Of a DNA stretch of 64,000 bases, positions 29,717 to 39,007 are shown one piece after another. Within the stretch, counting starts at the first letter, position 1, and each line of letters starts with the position of its first letter. The translations under genes were made by a program, and so were the position numbers. Below the pieces are notes generated by a model, which was not told the DNA's origin, searched no databases, and saw only the letters and a program-made list of their open reading frames with translations. The DNA comes from Gemmatimonadota bacterium (GTDB lineage: Bacteria > Gemmatimonadota > Gemmatimonadetes > Gemmatimonadales > Gemmatimonadaceae), in contig JACQBG010000027.1 in assembly GCA_016194585.1 (NCBI GenBank), positions 1 through 64,000 on the forward strand, written 5' to 3'.

Positions 29717-29734
29717 CTGTCACGACTTTGTATC
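29717..29734 (+). promoter_or_regulatory. Candidate Pho box upstream of pstC
   Basis: CTGTCAC (29717-29723), a 4-base spacer, then TTGTATC (29728-29734), followed by G. This is the 7-4-7 direct-repeat layout of PhoB boxes (CTGTCAT repeats). A near-identical site lies before the nucleotidase gene (42115-42132). A CATAGA 13 bases further on could serve as -10. Confidence 0.55.
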
Positions 29735-29788
29735 GCGCGGCGGGGACCATAGAGAAGGCCCTCCGTCAGTCCTTTCTTTAAACGACTG

Positions 29789-30796
29789 ATGACAGCCCCA
29801 TCCACCCCAGCCGGTCCGGAGTCCGTGGCCCCCCCAGCCCCCGCGCCCAGCATCGAGCGGAGCCATCTGCAGGGGGGCGGGCTGGCCGATCGCGCGTACG
29901 ACGCGACGATCACGGCGTTCGCCCTGTGCGTGCCCCTCCTGCTGCTCCTGCTCGTCGTCGCACTCGGCGAGGCGGCGTGGCCGGCGCTCAAGCAGTTCGG
30001 CTTCGGGTTCCTCACGTCGAGCGACTGGGACCCGAACAACGAGAAGTTCGGCGCCGCGCCGGCCATCTACGGCACGATCGTGTCGTCGATCATCGCCCTC
30101 GTCATCGCCACACCGCTCGCGCTCGGCGTGGCGATCTACATCGCCGAATTCGCGCCCCGCTGGCTGCGCCGGCCGGTGGCGTTCCTCATCGACCTCTTGG
30201 CGGCCATCCCGAGCGTCGTCTACGGCCTCTGGGCGATCTTCGTGCTCGTGCCGCTGATGCGCACGGCGGTCATGCCGTTCCTGCGCGACACGCTGCACCT
30301 CGGCGCGACGCCGCTCTTCAGCGGCCCCGCCTACGGGCCGTCGATGCTCACGGCGGGGCTCATCCTCGCCATCATGGTGCTCCCGTACATCTCCTCGGTG
30401 TCGCGCGAAGTGCTGCTCGCCGTGCCGCGCTCGCAGCGCGAGGCGGCGCTCGCGCTCGGCGCGACGCGGTGGGAGGCCATCCGGGGCGCGGTGCTCCCGT
30501 TCGCGCGTTCGGGGATCATCGGCGGCATCATCCTCGGACTCGGCCGCGCGCTCGGCGAGACGATGGCGGTGACGATGGTCATCGGGAACCGCCACGAGAT
30601 CGCCGCTTCGCTGTTCGCGCCCGGCTACACGATCGCCTCCCTCATCGCCAACGAGTTCTCGGAGGCGTCGGGTGACCTCCACCTCTCCGCACTCATGGCG
30701 GTGGGGTTCATCCTGTTCGTGATCACGCTGATCGTGAACGGCGTGGCGCGCTGGCTCGTGTGGCAGACGGGCGGCTCGCGGAAGGTGCGCGCGTGA
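29789..30796 (+). CDS. pstC: Phosphate ABC transporter permease PstC
   Basis: 335 residues, inner-membrane subunit of the high-affinity phosphate importer. About six membrane segments; the cytoplasmic coupling loop reads [20 protein letters not shown] followed by the permease EAA motif GATRWEAIRG and LGRALGETMAVTMVIGN. The first 35 residues are a Pro/Ala-rich cytoplasmic extension. First gene of pstC-pstA-pstB1-pstB2-phoU, behind a candidate Pho box. Confidence 0.95.
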   Translation: MTAPSTPAGPESVAPPAPAPSIERSHLQGGGLADRAYDATITAFALCVPLLLLLLVVALGEAAWPALKQFGFGFLTSSDWDPNNEKFGAAPAIYGTIVSSIIALVIATPLALGVAIYIAEFAPRWLRRPVAFLIDLLAAIPSVVYGLWAIFVLVPLMRTAVMPFLRDTLHLGATPLFSGPAYGPSMLTAGLILAIMVLPYISSVSREVLLAVPRSQREAALALGATRWEAIRGAVLPFARSGIIGGIILGLGRALGETMAVTMVIGNRHEIAASLFAPGYTIASLIANEFSEASGDLHLSALMAVGFILFVITLIVNGVARWLVWQTGGSRKVRA

Positions 30797-31722
30797 CCTC
30801 CGCGACCGCGCCCGTGACGCCGGGGCGGCCGTCGCGGCCGAGTGTCAGGCAGCGCGCCGCCGCGGCCCGCACGAGCCGCACGCTCGTCCGTCGCCGCATC
30901 GTGAACAACGTGATGGTCGGGTTGCTCACGTTGTCGGCGGTGATCGCGACGCTGCCGCTGCTGTTCATCCTCTACCATCTCGCGAAGTCGGGTGCGTCGT
31001 CGCTCTCGGTGGCGTTCTTCACCGAGGACCCGAAGTCGGTGGGGGAGTCGGGCGGCGGCATGGCCAACGCGATCGTCGGCACGCTCATCGTGGTGAGCGT
31101 CGCCTGCGCGATCGGGTTGCCGATCGGCGTCGGCGCCGGCTTGTACGTGGCGGAGCAGAAGCACACCAAGCTCGCGACGGTCGTCCGCTTCCTGGCCGAC
31201 GTGTTGAACGGGTTGCCGTCGATCGTGATGGGGATCTTCGCGTGGCAGTTCCTCGTGCGGCCGGTGGGGCACTTCTCGGCCGCCGCCGGCGGCGTGGCGC
31301 TGGCGGCGATGCTCGTGCCGATGGTGACGCGGACCACCGAGGAGATGGTCGCGCTCGTGCCGCAGTCGTTGCGCGAGGCGGCGTTGGCGCTCGGCTACTC
31401 GCGGGCGCGCACCGGGCTCGTGATCGTCCTGCGGACGGCGATGGGGGGGATCGTGACCGGCGCGCTGGTGGCCGTGGCGCGCATCGCCGGCGAGACCGCC
31501 CCGCTGCTCTTCACGGCGCTGGGGAACCAGTTCCGTTCGTTCTCGTTGACGAAGCCGATCGCGGCGCTTCCGCTGCAGATCTTCCAGTACGCGGTGAGTC
31601 CCTACGAGGACTGGCACTCGCTCGCGTGGGCCGGTGCGCTGGTGCTCATCGGACTCGTCCTCACCATCAGCCTCGTGGCCCGCGTGGCCACCCGATCCCA
31701 TGGCGACGGCAGCGGTGACTGA
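30793..31722 (+). CDS. pstA: Phosphate ABC transporter permease PstA
   Basis: 309 residues. I use the GTG at 30793, overlapping the pstC stop as GTGA; upstream codons are inside pstC. It has about six membrane segments and the coupling loop [20 protein letters not shown], with [18 protein letters not shown], a region conserved in PstA. It pairs with PstC to form the phosphate channel. A basic N-terminus ([17 protein letters not shown]) precedes segment 1, consistent with cytoplasmic location. Confidence 0.94.
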   Translation: MTSATAPVTPGRPSRPSVRQRAAAARTSRTLVRRRIVNNVMVGLLTLSAVIATLPLLFILYHLAKSGASSLSVAFFTEDPKSVGESGGGMANAIVGTLIVVSVACAIGLPIGVGAGLYVAEQKHTKLATVVRFLADVLNGLPSIVMGIFAWQFLVRPVGHFSAAAGGVALAAMLVPMVTRTTEEMVALVPQSLREAALALGYSRARTGLVIVLRTAMGGIVTGALVAVARIAGETAPLLFTALGNQFRSFSLTKPIAALPLQIFQYAVSPYEDWHSLAWAGALVLIGLVLTISLVARVATRSHGDGSGD

Positions 31723-32554
31723 GGCGACGGTGGCGCGCCGTGCGTTCCCCGCCACCATGCACGTCGACCGCAGCGGCGCCGCCGACGCGCCGACGCGCGA
31801 GCGTATCCGCGTGAAGGGGCTCTCGGCCTATTTCGGCGCCAAGCGTGCCGTGCGGGACGTGTCGATGACCATCCTCGACAACCGGGTCACGGCGATCATC
31901 GGGCCCTCGGGGTGCGGCAAGTCGACGTTCCTCCGCTGCCTGAACCGCATGCACGAGACGATCGGCGGGGCGACGGTCACGGGCGAGGTGCTGCTCGACG
32001 GGCACGACATCTTCGACCCGAGCGTGAATCCCGCCGCGATCCGCAAGCACGTCGGCATGGTGTTCCAGCGCCCCACGCCGTTCCCGACGATGACGATCCG
32101 CGAGAACGTCGCCGCCGGGCTCAAGGCGATGTCGCCGCGCCCGTCACGCGGCGACGTGAACGGCATCGTCGAGCGCGCGCTCCGCCGGGCCGCGCTCTGG
32201 GACGAGGTCAAGGACCGGCTCGACGCCCCGGCGACGGGGATCTCCGGCGGGCAGCAGCAGCGGCTCTGCATCGCGCGCGCGCTGGCGACCGACCCCGAGG
32301 TGCTCCTGCTCGACGAACCGACCGCGTCGCTCGACCCGATCAGCACGCAGCGCGTCGAGGAGTTGGTGTACGAGCTCCGCAAGGAGGTCGCCGTCGTGAT
32401 CGTGACGCATAACATGCAGCAGGCGGCGCGCGTGTCGGACTCGACGGCGTTCTTCCTGCACGGCGAGCTCGTCGAGTTCGCGCCGACGGCTCGGCTCTTC
32501 ACGGCGCCGGCCGACGCGCGCACGGAGTCGTACATCACCGGGCGGTTCGGGTGA
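31700..32554 (+). CDS. pstB: Phosphate ABC transporter ATP-binding protein PstB, first copy
   Basis: 284 residues. ABC ATPase motifs: Walker [11 protein letters not shown]-loop [15 protein letters not shown] (the PTPFP of PstB), signature [16 protein letters not shown], Walker [15 protein letters not shown]-loop [15 protein letters not shown]. The start is uncertain: ATG 31700 overlaps pstA by 23 bases, and GTG 31715 or ATG 31757 are alternatives. It powers PstCA. A second, different pstB follows directly. Confidence 0.93.
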   Translation: MATAAVTEATVARRAFPATMHVDRSGAADAPTRERIRVKGLSAYFGAKRAVRDVSMTILDNRVTAIIGPSGCGKSTFLRCLNRMHETIGGATVTGEVLLDGHDIFDPSVNPAAIRKHVGMVFQRPTPFPTMTIRENVAAGLKAMSPRPSRGDVNGIVERALRRAALWDEVKDRLDAPATGISGGQQQRLCIARALATDPEVLLLDEPTASLDPISTQRVEELVYELRKEVAVVIVTHNMQQAARVSDSTAFFLHGELVEFAPTARLFTAPADARTESYITGRFG

Positions 32555-33378
32555 CCGCGGCGGAGCCGCTCGCCGGCCGCGCGCCGCTCGTGGAATCGCC
32601 GACCGGCGCCGACCTGCCCGGGACCCCGGGGATCCTCGAGGCGGTCGACTACTCGTTCTGGTACGGCCAGAAACAGGCGCTGTTCGACGTCTCGCTCTCC
32701 ATCCGGCCCCGCTCCATCACGGCGTTCATCGGCCCGTCGGGGTGCGGCAAGTCGACCTTCCTGCGCTCCATCAACCGGCTCAACGAGCTCATCGTCGGCA
32801 CGCGGCACGAAGGGGAGATCCGCCTCGACGGCGCCGACATCTACGCGCGCGGCACCGACGTGGTCGCCCTGCGCCAGCGTGCCGGGATGGTGTTCCAGCG
32901 GTGGAACTGCTTCCCCAAGTCGATCTACGAGAACGTCGCGTTCGGTCCGCGCATCAACGGCGAGTCGCGCCGCGACGTGCTCGATGATATCGTCGAGAGT
33001 GCGCTGCGCCGCGCCGCGCTCTGGGACGAGGTGAAGGACCGCCTCCGCGAACTCGCGACCGGCCTCTCCGGCGGCCAGCAGCAGCGTCTCTGCATCGCCC
33101 GCGCGCTCGCCAACGACCCCGAGGTGCTGTTGCTCGACGAACCCTGTTCGGCGCTCGACCCGATCGCCACGCAACGCGTCGAGGAGCTGCTCGTCGAGCT
33201 CAAGCGGGAGCTCACGGTCGTCATCGTCACGCACAACCTGCAGCAGGCGGCCCGCGTCTCGGACCGCACGGCGTTCTTCTACATGGGCACGCTGGTCGAG
33301 GAAGGGCGCACGGAACAGATCTTCACGAGTCCGCGCCAGGAGCGGACGGAAGCCTACGTCACGGGGAGGTTCGGATGA
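32551..33378 (+). CDS. pstB: Phosphate ABC transporter ATP-binding protein PstB, second copy
   Basis: 275 residues, GTG start overlapping the first copy's stop (GTGA). All motifs are intact ([53 protein letters not shown]), but the Q-loop reads [17 protein letters not shown], in place of QRPTPFP, and Walker B ends EPCSALD instead of EPTASLD. It is therefore not a recent duplicate. Both copies could alternate on the same PstCA pair or form a heterodimer. The phoU ATG overlaps its stop. Confidence 0.93.
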   Translation: MTAAEPLAGRAPLVESPTGADLPGTPGILEAVDYSFWYGQKQALFDVSLSIRPRSITAFIGPSGCGKSTFLRSINRLNELIVGTRHEGEIRLDGADIYARGTDVVALRQRAGMVFQRWNCFPKSIYENVAFGPRINGESRRDVLDDIVESALRRAALWDEVKDRLRELATGLSGGQQQRLCIARALANDPEVLLLDEPCSALDPIATQRVEELLVELKRELTVVIVTHNLQQAARVSDRTAFFYMGTLVEEGRTEQIFTSPRQERTEAYVTGRFG

Positions 33379-34130
33379 GCACGGACATCGAACGCGCCAC
33401 CATCGAAGCCGAGGCGGCGGCGGGGCCGGGCTTCCGGCATTTCCACGACCAGTTGCGCGACCTCAAGCAGCGCCTGCTCGAGATGTCGGAGCGCGCCGAG
33501 ACGCTCGTCGAGATGGCGGTGTCGGCGCTGCTGCACCGCGACGAGACGAAGGCCGAAGCGGTCATCAGCGGCGACCACCATATGGATGCGCTGGAGATCG
33601 AGGTGGAGAACCTCGCCATCTCGCTGCTCGCGCTGCAGCAGCCGATGGCGCGCGACCTGCGCTTCATCATCAGCACGATCAAGATCTCGAGCGATCTCGA
33701 GCGCGTCGGTGACCACGCGGTGAACATCGCGCAGTCGGCCATCCGCCTGTCGCAGCTGCGCGCCGGCGTCGTGCCAGGGCCGGAGATCGAGGACATGGCC
33801 CGCCGCGCCCGGCGCATGCTGAGCGATGCGCTGGACGCATTCATTAGAGCGGACGGCGCGCTCGGGCGTGCCGTCTGCGGCATGGACGACCAGGTCGACG
33901 CCCTCAACGACTCGGTCTTCCGGATCGTGATAACCCACGTACTGGAAGATCCGACGACCATCACGGCGGCGCTCGAACTCTTCCTGGTGAGTCGTAACTT
34001 GGAGCGGGTAGCGGACTTAGCCACGAATATCGGCGAAGATGCCGTCTACCTCGCCGAAGGCAAGCAAATCAAGCATAATTTCGAGGAACGCCGGGGCGAC
34101 GCCGCGTCCGCGCCCCGAGCGGTCCCCTGA
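33375..34130 (+). CDS. phoU: Phosphate signalling protein PhoU
   Basis: 251 residues, all-helical, two PhoU repeats each with the metal-binding pattern ([40 protein letters not shown], and [20 protein letters not shown] in the second repeat). ATGA overlap with the second pstB. It restrains the PhoR kinase when phosphate is plentiful and limits Pst flux. It ends 11 bases before ppk, linking phosphate uptake to polyphosphate synthesis. Confidence 0.95.
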   Translation: MSTDIERATIEAEAAAGPGFRHFHDQLRDLKQRLLEMSERAETLVEMAVSALLHRDETKAEAVISGDHHMDALEIEVENLAISLLALQQPMARDLRFIISTIKISSDLERVGDHAVNIAQSAIRLSQLRAGVVPGPEIEDMARRARRMLSDALDAFIRADGALGRAVCGMDDQVDALNDSVFRIVITHVLEDPTTITAALELFLVSRNLERVADLATNIGEDAVYLAEGKQIKHNFEERRGDAASAPRAVP

Positions 34131-34141
34131 CCGGTTCCACC

Positions 34142-36292
34142 GTGCAATCCGCCCTCACGACGTCCGCCGAGTTCGCCACCAACCCGACGCGGTTCCTGAA
34201 CCGCGAACTGTCGTGGCTCGAGTTCAACGCGCGCGTGCTGGCCGAGGCGTTCGACGAACGCAATCCGCTGCTCGAGCGGCTGAAGTTCCTCGCCATCTTC
34301 GGCTCGAACCTCGACGAGTTCTACATGGTGCGGGTGGCGGGGCTCCGCCGGCAGGTGTCGGCCCGCGTGCAGAAGCTCCCGCCCGACGGCTTCACCCCGC
34401 GCGAGCAGCTCGACCGCATCGAACGGCGCGTGGCCGAGATGCTCGAGAGCGCCCGCGTCTGCCTGCACGAGCAGCTCCTCCCCGGACTCGCGGCGCACGG
34501 CGTGCGGCTGCTCGGCATCGGCGACCTCACGGCGGCGGAGCGGCAGCAGGTGGACGCGTTCTTCGAGCAGAACGTCTATCCCGTGCTGACGCCGCTCGCC
34601 GTCGACCCGGGGCATCCGTTCCCGTACATCTCGAACCTCTCGATCTCGCTCGCCGTCGAGCTGCGCGATCCCGAACGGACGTCCGATCACTTCGCGCGCG
34701 TGAAGGTGCCGAAGTCGCTCCCGCGCTGGGTGCCGGTGGAGGGGCGGCCGAACCAGTTCGTGCCGCTCGAAGCGGTGATCGGCGCGCACCTGGGGCGGCT
34801 GTTCCCGGGGATGCAGATCGTCGGGTGGCACACCTTCCGCATCACCCGCTACTCCGACCTCGAGGTCTCGAACACCGAGGAGCCGGAGGACCTGCTGGCG
34901 ATGATCGAGGAGCAGGTGTTCCAGCGCCGGTTCGGCGAGGTGGTGCGCCTCGAGGTGCAGACGGGGATGCCGGCGGCGCTGCGCACGTTGCTGCTCGACG
35001 AGTTGCGCGAGAGCGAGGATCCCGAGTTCGAGCCGCTCGTCGACCGTGAGGTGCACGAGAGCGGGCCGCTGCTCGACCTCGGCGACCTGCTCGCGCTCTC
35101 GACGCTCGACGTGCCGGAGCTGCGCGACACGCCGTTCCAGGCCGTGGTGCCGCAGGACCTGCGCGACCCCGATCGTTCGATCTTCGACGTGATCCGCGAG
35201 CGCGACCTGCTCGTGCACCATCCGTTCGAGTCGTTCACGGCGAGCGTCGAGCAGTTCATCGAGGCGGCGGCGCGCGACGACCGCACCCTCGCCATCAAGA
35301 TGACGCTGTACCGGACGTCCGGCGACGGCGCGATCGTGAAGGCGCTCACCGAGGCGGCGCAGCGGGGCATCCAGGTCGCCGTGCTCGTCGAGCTGCAGGC
35401 GCGCTTCGAGGAAGCGAACAACATCAACTTCGCGCGTACGCTCGAGTCGTTCGGGGTGCACGTGGCGTACGGCGTGCCGGGGCTCAAGACCCACGCCAAG
35501 CTCGCGCTCGTCGTGCGCCGTGAACACGACGAGATCCGCCGCTACGTGCACATCGGCACCGGCAACTACAACTCGCGCACCGCCCGCGTCTACACCGACC
35601 TCGGCCTCTTCACCTGCAGCCAGTCGGTGGGCGCCGACGTGAGCGACCTCTTCAACATGCTCACCGGCTTCTCGCGGCAGCGTGTGTACCGCAAGCTGGT
35701 GGTGGCGCCGAGCGGCATGCGGCAGCGGGTGATCCAGCTGATCGATCGCGAGGCCGAGCATGCGCGCGCCGGCCGGCCGGCGCGCATCATCGCCAAGATG
35801 AACGCGCTCGTCGACGCCGAGACGATCGACGCGCTCTACCGCGCGTCGAAGGCGGGGGTCGAGATCGACCTCATCGTGCGCGGCATCTGCTGCCTGCGTC
35901 CGCAGCTGCCGGGGGTGAGCGACCGCATCCGCGTCGTGAGCGTCATCGGCCGGTTCCTCGAGCACTCGCGCGTCTATTTCTTCTCGAACGACGGCGCGGG
36001 CGAGTACTACATCGGCTCCGCCGACTGGATGCCGCGCAACTTCGACCGCCGGGTCGAGGCGATCGTGCCCGTCGAGGACGTGCGGTGGCATCCGCGCCTC
36101 GCGTCGTTGCTCGAGACCTGCCTCGCCGACAACCGGCAGGCATGGGAGCTCTCGGCCGACGGGAGCTACGCCCAGCGCGTCCCGCTCGACGGCGTCGAGC
36201 GCGCGACGCACCGGCTGTTGCAGCGCGATCCGTGGGGTCAGGTGCGCGACTCGGCCACTGCGCGCGAGCTGCCCGCCGAGGCGTTCGGCTAG
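34142..36292 (+). CDS. ppk: Polyphosphate kinase 1
   Basis: 716 residues, GTG start at 34142. Reversibly transfers the gamma-phosphate of ATP to polyphosphate. The N-terminal FLNRELSWLEFNARVLAEA, IFGSNLDEFYMVRVAGL and the C-terminal phospholipase-D-like domains are typical. The active-site histidine is H451 in KTHAKLALVVRRE, and IGTGNYNSRTARVYTDLGLF and IGSADWMPRNFDRRVEA are present. As the last gene of the Pst operon its dose should follow phosphate starvation and recovery. It complements ppx (37.3 kb). Confidence 0.96.
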   Translation: MQSALTTSAEFATNPTRFLNRELSWLEFNARVLAEAFDERNPLLERLKFLAIFGSNLDEFYMVRVAGLRRQVSARVQKLPPDGFTPREQLDRIERRVAEMLESARVCLHEQLLPGLAAHGVRLLGIGDLTAAERQQVDAFFEQNVYPVLTPLAVDPGHPFPYISNLSISLAVELRDPERTSDHFARVKVPKSLPRWVPVEGRPNQFVPLEAVIGAHLGRLFPGMQIVGWHTFRITRYSDLEVSNTEEPEDLLAMIEEQVFQRRFGEVVRLEVQTGMPAALRTLLLDELRESEDPEFEPLVDREVHESGPLLDLGDLLALSTLDVPELRDTPFQAVVPQDLRDPDRSIFDVIRERDLLVHHPFESFTASVEQFIEAAARDDRTLAIKMTLYRTSGDGAIVKALTEAAQRGIQVAVLVELQARFEEANNINFARTLESFGVHVAYGVPGLKTHAKLALVVRREHDEIRRYVHIGTGNYNSRTARVYTDLGLFTCSQSVGADVSDLFNMLTGFSRQRVYRKLVVAPSGMRQRVIQLIDREAEHARAGRPARIIAKMNALVDAETIDALYRASKAGVEIDLIVRGICCLRPQLPGVSDRIRVVSVIGRFLEHSRVYFFSNDGAGEYYIGSADWMPRNFDRRVEAIVPVEDVRWHPRLASLLETCLADNRQAWELSADGSYAQRVPLDGVERATHRLLQRDPWGQVRDSATARELPAEAFG

Positions 36293-36342
36293 CGCGATCG
36301 CGCCGTCGGCGCGGTCGATGCCCGGACGGGCGATCGCGAGAA

Positions 36343-36371
36343 TTGACAGGGCGAGCGCGGCGAGGAAGATT
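36343..36371 (+). promoter_or_regulatory. Candidate promoter for the MBL-fold hydrolase
   Basis: TTGACA (36343-36348), 17 bases, AAGATT (36366-36371). Transcription would begin almost at ATG 36378, although a GAGGAAG lies at 36362-36368, so promoter and ribosome-site readings conflict. Confidence 0.3.
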
Positions 36372-36377
36372 CGCCGC

Positions 36378-37322
36378 ATGCAAAGGCGTGTGTCGATCGT
36401 CGCGCGGTTTGCGCTGCTCCTGGCGGTGGCCCGGCCCGCCGCCTCACAGCCGGCGCGCGAGTGGTGCGCCAAACTGCCGCGGCCGGCGAACGCGGCGCTC
36501 GTACGGGTCGAAGTTTCCGACTGGTACCGCGTGTACCGCGTGACCGACGGCGTGTTCGCCCTCGCCGAGCCGGAGCAGTGGCAGGAGGCAATCGCGTACC
36601 TGATCCTCGGGACCGACCGCGCGCTGCTCTTCGACTCGGGGATCGGTGTCGTGCCGATCCGGCCGGTGGTCGAGCGCCTCACAAAACTTCCCGTGACGGT
36701 GCTCAACTCGCACACCCATTTCGACCACATGGGCGGCAATTGGGAATTCGATCGCATCGCCGCGATGGACACGCCGTTCACGCACCAGAGCGAGGCGGGA
36801 GTGCCGCACGCCGCGATCGCCGCGGAGGTCGCGCCTGGCGCGTTCTGCGGCGCGTCGCCCGCGGGGTTCGACACCGCGACGTATCACACCGTGGCGTGGC
36901 GCGCGACCGAGACGGTTCGCGACGGCACACGCCTCGCGTTGGGCGGACGCACCCTCGAAGTGCTGCACGTGCCCGGCCACACGCCCGACGCGCTCGCCCT
37001 GTTCGACCGCGCGAACGGCCTGCTCTGGACCGGCGACAGCTACTACGACGGGCCGATCTGGCTCTTCGCTCCCGAGACGGACCTCGCCGCGTACGAGCGC
37101 TCGATGGCGCGCCTGGTGGCGCTCGGCACCGCGGTGCAGCGGTTGCTCCCAGCCCACAACACGGCGAGCGCCGATCCCGCGGCGCTCGGCAAGACGCTCG
37201 CCGCGATCCGCGCGATCCGGGCGGGTCGGGCGAAACCACGCGACGCCACGGCCGCCGAGCGCGTCTACGAGGTGGGCGGCATCACGATCGTGACGAGCGA
37301 GGCGGCGCTCAAGAAGCGCTAG
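36378..37322 (+). CDS. Exported metallo-beta-lactamase-fold hydrolase
   Basis: 314 residues from the ATG at 36378 (GAGGAAG ribosome site); the frame open to 36318 is inside the intergenic gap. A signal peptide covers residues 1-24 (VARFALLLAVARPAASQ). The zinc motif HTHFDH is residues 112-117 (H112, H114, D116, H117); further ligands are in VLHVPGHTPDALAL and WTGDSYYDGP, and LLPAHNTASAD gives the final His. Not a recognisable antibiotic lactamase subclass; substrates in this superfamily include phosphodiesters, lactones and sulfates. Position between ppk and ppx may hint at phosphate release, but this is inference. Confidence 0.87.
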   Translation: MQRRVSIVARFALLLAVARPAASQPAREWCAKLPRPANAALVRVEVSDWYRVYRVTDGVFALAEPEQWQEAIAYLILGTDRALLFDSGIGVVPIRPVVERLTKLPVTVLNSHTHFDHMGGNWEFDRIAAMDTPFTHQSEAGVPHAAIAAEVAPGAFCGASPAGFDTATYHTVAWRATETVRDGTRLALGGRTLEVLHVPGHTPDALALFDRANGLLWTGDSYYDGPIWLFAPETDLAAYERSMARLVALGTAVQRLLPAHNTASADPAALGKTLAAIRAIRAGRAKPRDATAAERVYEVGGITIVTSEAALKKR

Positions 37323-37329
37323 CCGGTCG

Positions 37330-38964
37330 CTACTCGACGCGCTCGTCCATCTCGGCGGCCCGCACGACGGTGCCGTCGGGCGCGACCACCTCGATCGGCA
37401 CTCCGAGCAGCTCGGCGAGCAGGTCCGACTTTCGCGCGCCGCCCCACAGCTCGAGGCGCAGCGACTTCGCGCGCGGTACGGCCGTCGCGTGCACGCGCAG
37501 CGCGCGCTCGGTGCGGCGGGGGCGCAGCTGGTCGATCTCCGCGATGTGGCCGCGATCGAAGCCGTCGGCCATGCGAAGGATCGCCGAGAGGCGGCGGATG
37601 CGCTGCCGCGTCGCCTTGTCGAGCTGCCCGAACGCGGGATGCTTCTTCTTGTCCGGCAACGCGCCGCGGTGGTAGCGCGCCACGTGCGCGATGACGAGCT
37701 GCTCGCCCGGCGCCACGCCGAGCAGGTCGGCGTGCACGATCAGGTGGTACGAGTGCTTGTTGTGCCCCTGATAATTGATGTGGTAGCCCACGTCGTGCAG
37801 CAGCGCCGCGTCGGCGAGCATGGCGCGCTCGCCGCTCTCGCAGCCGAGCCGCTTGCCGAGCGAGTCGAACAGCTGCAGGGCGAGCCGCTGCACCTGGCGC
37901 GCGTGCGGCTCCTCGTAATGGCACCGTTCGGCGAACTCCCGCACCGACCGTTCGCGGGCGACGCCGGGGTCGGTCGTGGTCGGCATCACGCGGGCCACGT
38001 CGAGCAGGAGTCCCTCGCGGATGCCGAACGCCGAGGCCGCGAGGTCGCGCGGTTCGACGCGGTCGAGCACCTCCGCGGCCACGGCGAGGCCGGCGACGAT
38101 GATGTCGGCGCGTCCCGCGTTGAGTCCCGGCACGCCGAGGCGCTCGGCGAGCGTCATCGACCCGAGCAGCTCCAGGATGTGGTCGACGTCGACGCGCGGG
38201 ATGCGCGTGCCATGCACCGAGCGCGCCGCCTGCAGTCCCTGCCGGGCGAGGTGGATCCCCGCGAGGTTCGTGAATGTGCCTCCCGACCCGATGACCATCG
38301 AGCCGCGCCAGTCGCGCGCCGGGATGGCGGCGCGGATCTCGTCGCGGATGAACTTGCGGAGCTTCTTCACCGACTTCGGCCGCGGCTCGGGCCGCAGGAA
38401 CTGCTCGCTCAGCCGGAGCGCGCCGAAGGGGAGGGAGATCAACCGCTCGACGAGACCTTCGGCGGCGAGCGCCAACTCGAGCGAACCGCCGCCGATGTCC
38501 ATCACGACGGCGCGGCCGCGGCCGATCTCGAAGTGCGCGAGCGCCGAGCGATAGGCGAGGCGCGCCTCCTCCTCGCCGACGAGCACGCGCACCTTGAGTC
38601 CGGTCTCGTGCCGGATGCGCTGGATGAAGCGGATGCTGTTCGAGGCTTCGCGCACGGCGCTCGTCGCGACGGCCTCGACGCGTTGCGCGCCGAGCTGCTT
38701 CGCGAGCAGCGCCATGCGGGTGAGCGCCTCGATGGCGAGCCGCATCGGCTCGTCGGCGAGCACGTTCGTCTCGTGCAGCCCCGTGCCGAGGCGCGGGGCC
38801 GCCTTCATCTCGTCGACGACGCGGATCGATCCGGAAGGACTCACGTCGGCGATGATCTGCCGGATGGAGTTCGACCCGATGTCGATCGCGGCGATGCGCT
38901 GCTCCCCCTCGTCACGAGAGGGGCGGCCGCCGTCGGCGAGGTGGAGGCGCGGAGCGCTGGTCAT
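37330..38964 (-). CDS. ppx: Exopolyphosphatase / pppGpp phosphohydrolase (Ppx/GppA) with HD domain
   Basis: 544 residues. The N-terminal ASKHA ATPase-like fold has IAAIDIGSNSIRQIIADV, VATSAVREASNS, VMDIGGGSLELALA and VIGSGGTFTNLAG; the C-terminal part (about 340-500) is HD-like with LLHDVGYHINYQGHNKHSYHL, a metal-binding H-D. It releases phosphate from the ends of polyphosphate and may also act on pppGpp. ATG at 38964; a TTG at 38973 is less likely. It ends 7 bases from the convergent MBL-fold gene and lies downstream of phoR, 43 bases away. Confidence 0.93.
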   Translation of the reverse strand: MTSAPRLHLADGGRPSRDEGEQRIAAIDIGSNSIRQIIADVSPSGSIRVVDEMKAAPRLGTGLHETNVLADEPMRLAIEALTRMALLAKQLGAQRVEAVATSAVREASNSIRFIQRIRHETGLKVRVLVGEEEARLAYRSALAHFEIGRGRAVVMDIGGGSLELALAAEGLVERLISLPFGALRLSEQFLRPEPRPKSVKKLRKFIRDEIRAAIPARDWRGSMVIGSGGTFTNLAGIHLARQGLQAARSVHGTRIPRVDVDHILELLGSMTLAERLGVPGLNAGRADIIVAGLAVAAEVLDRVEPRDLAASAFGIREGLLLDVARVMPTTTDPGVARERSVREFAERCHYEEPHARQVQRLALQLFDSLGKRLGCESGERAMLADAALLHDVGYHINYQGHNKHSYHLIVHADLLGVAPGEQLVIAHVARYHRGALPDKKKHPAFGQLDKATRQRIRRLSAILRMADGFDRGHIAEIDQLRPRRTERALRVHATAVPRAKSLRLELWGGARKSDLLAELLGVPIEVVAPDGTVVRAAEMDERVE

Positions 38965-39007
38965 CTGCCGCAATATGGGGCGGACCGTGCCCGCCGCGCG
39001 AGGCGGG

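Noticed and set aside
36378-37322. Antibiotic-resistance metallo-beta-lactamase
   Set aside because: Only the general HTHFDH fold signature is shared; no subclass-specific features and the phosphate-gene context argue against the call.
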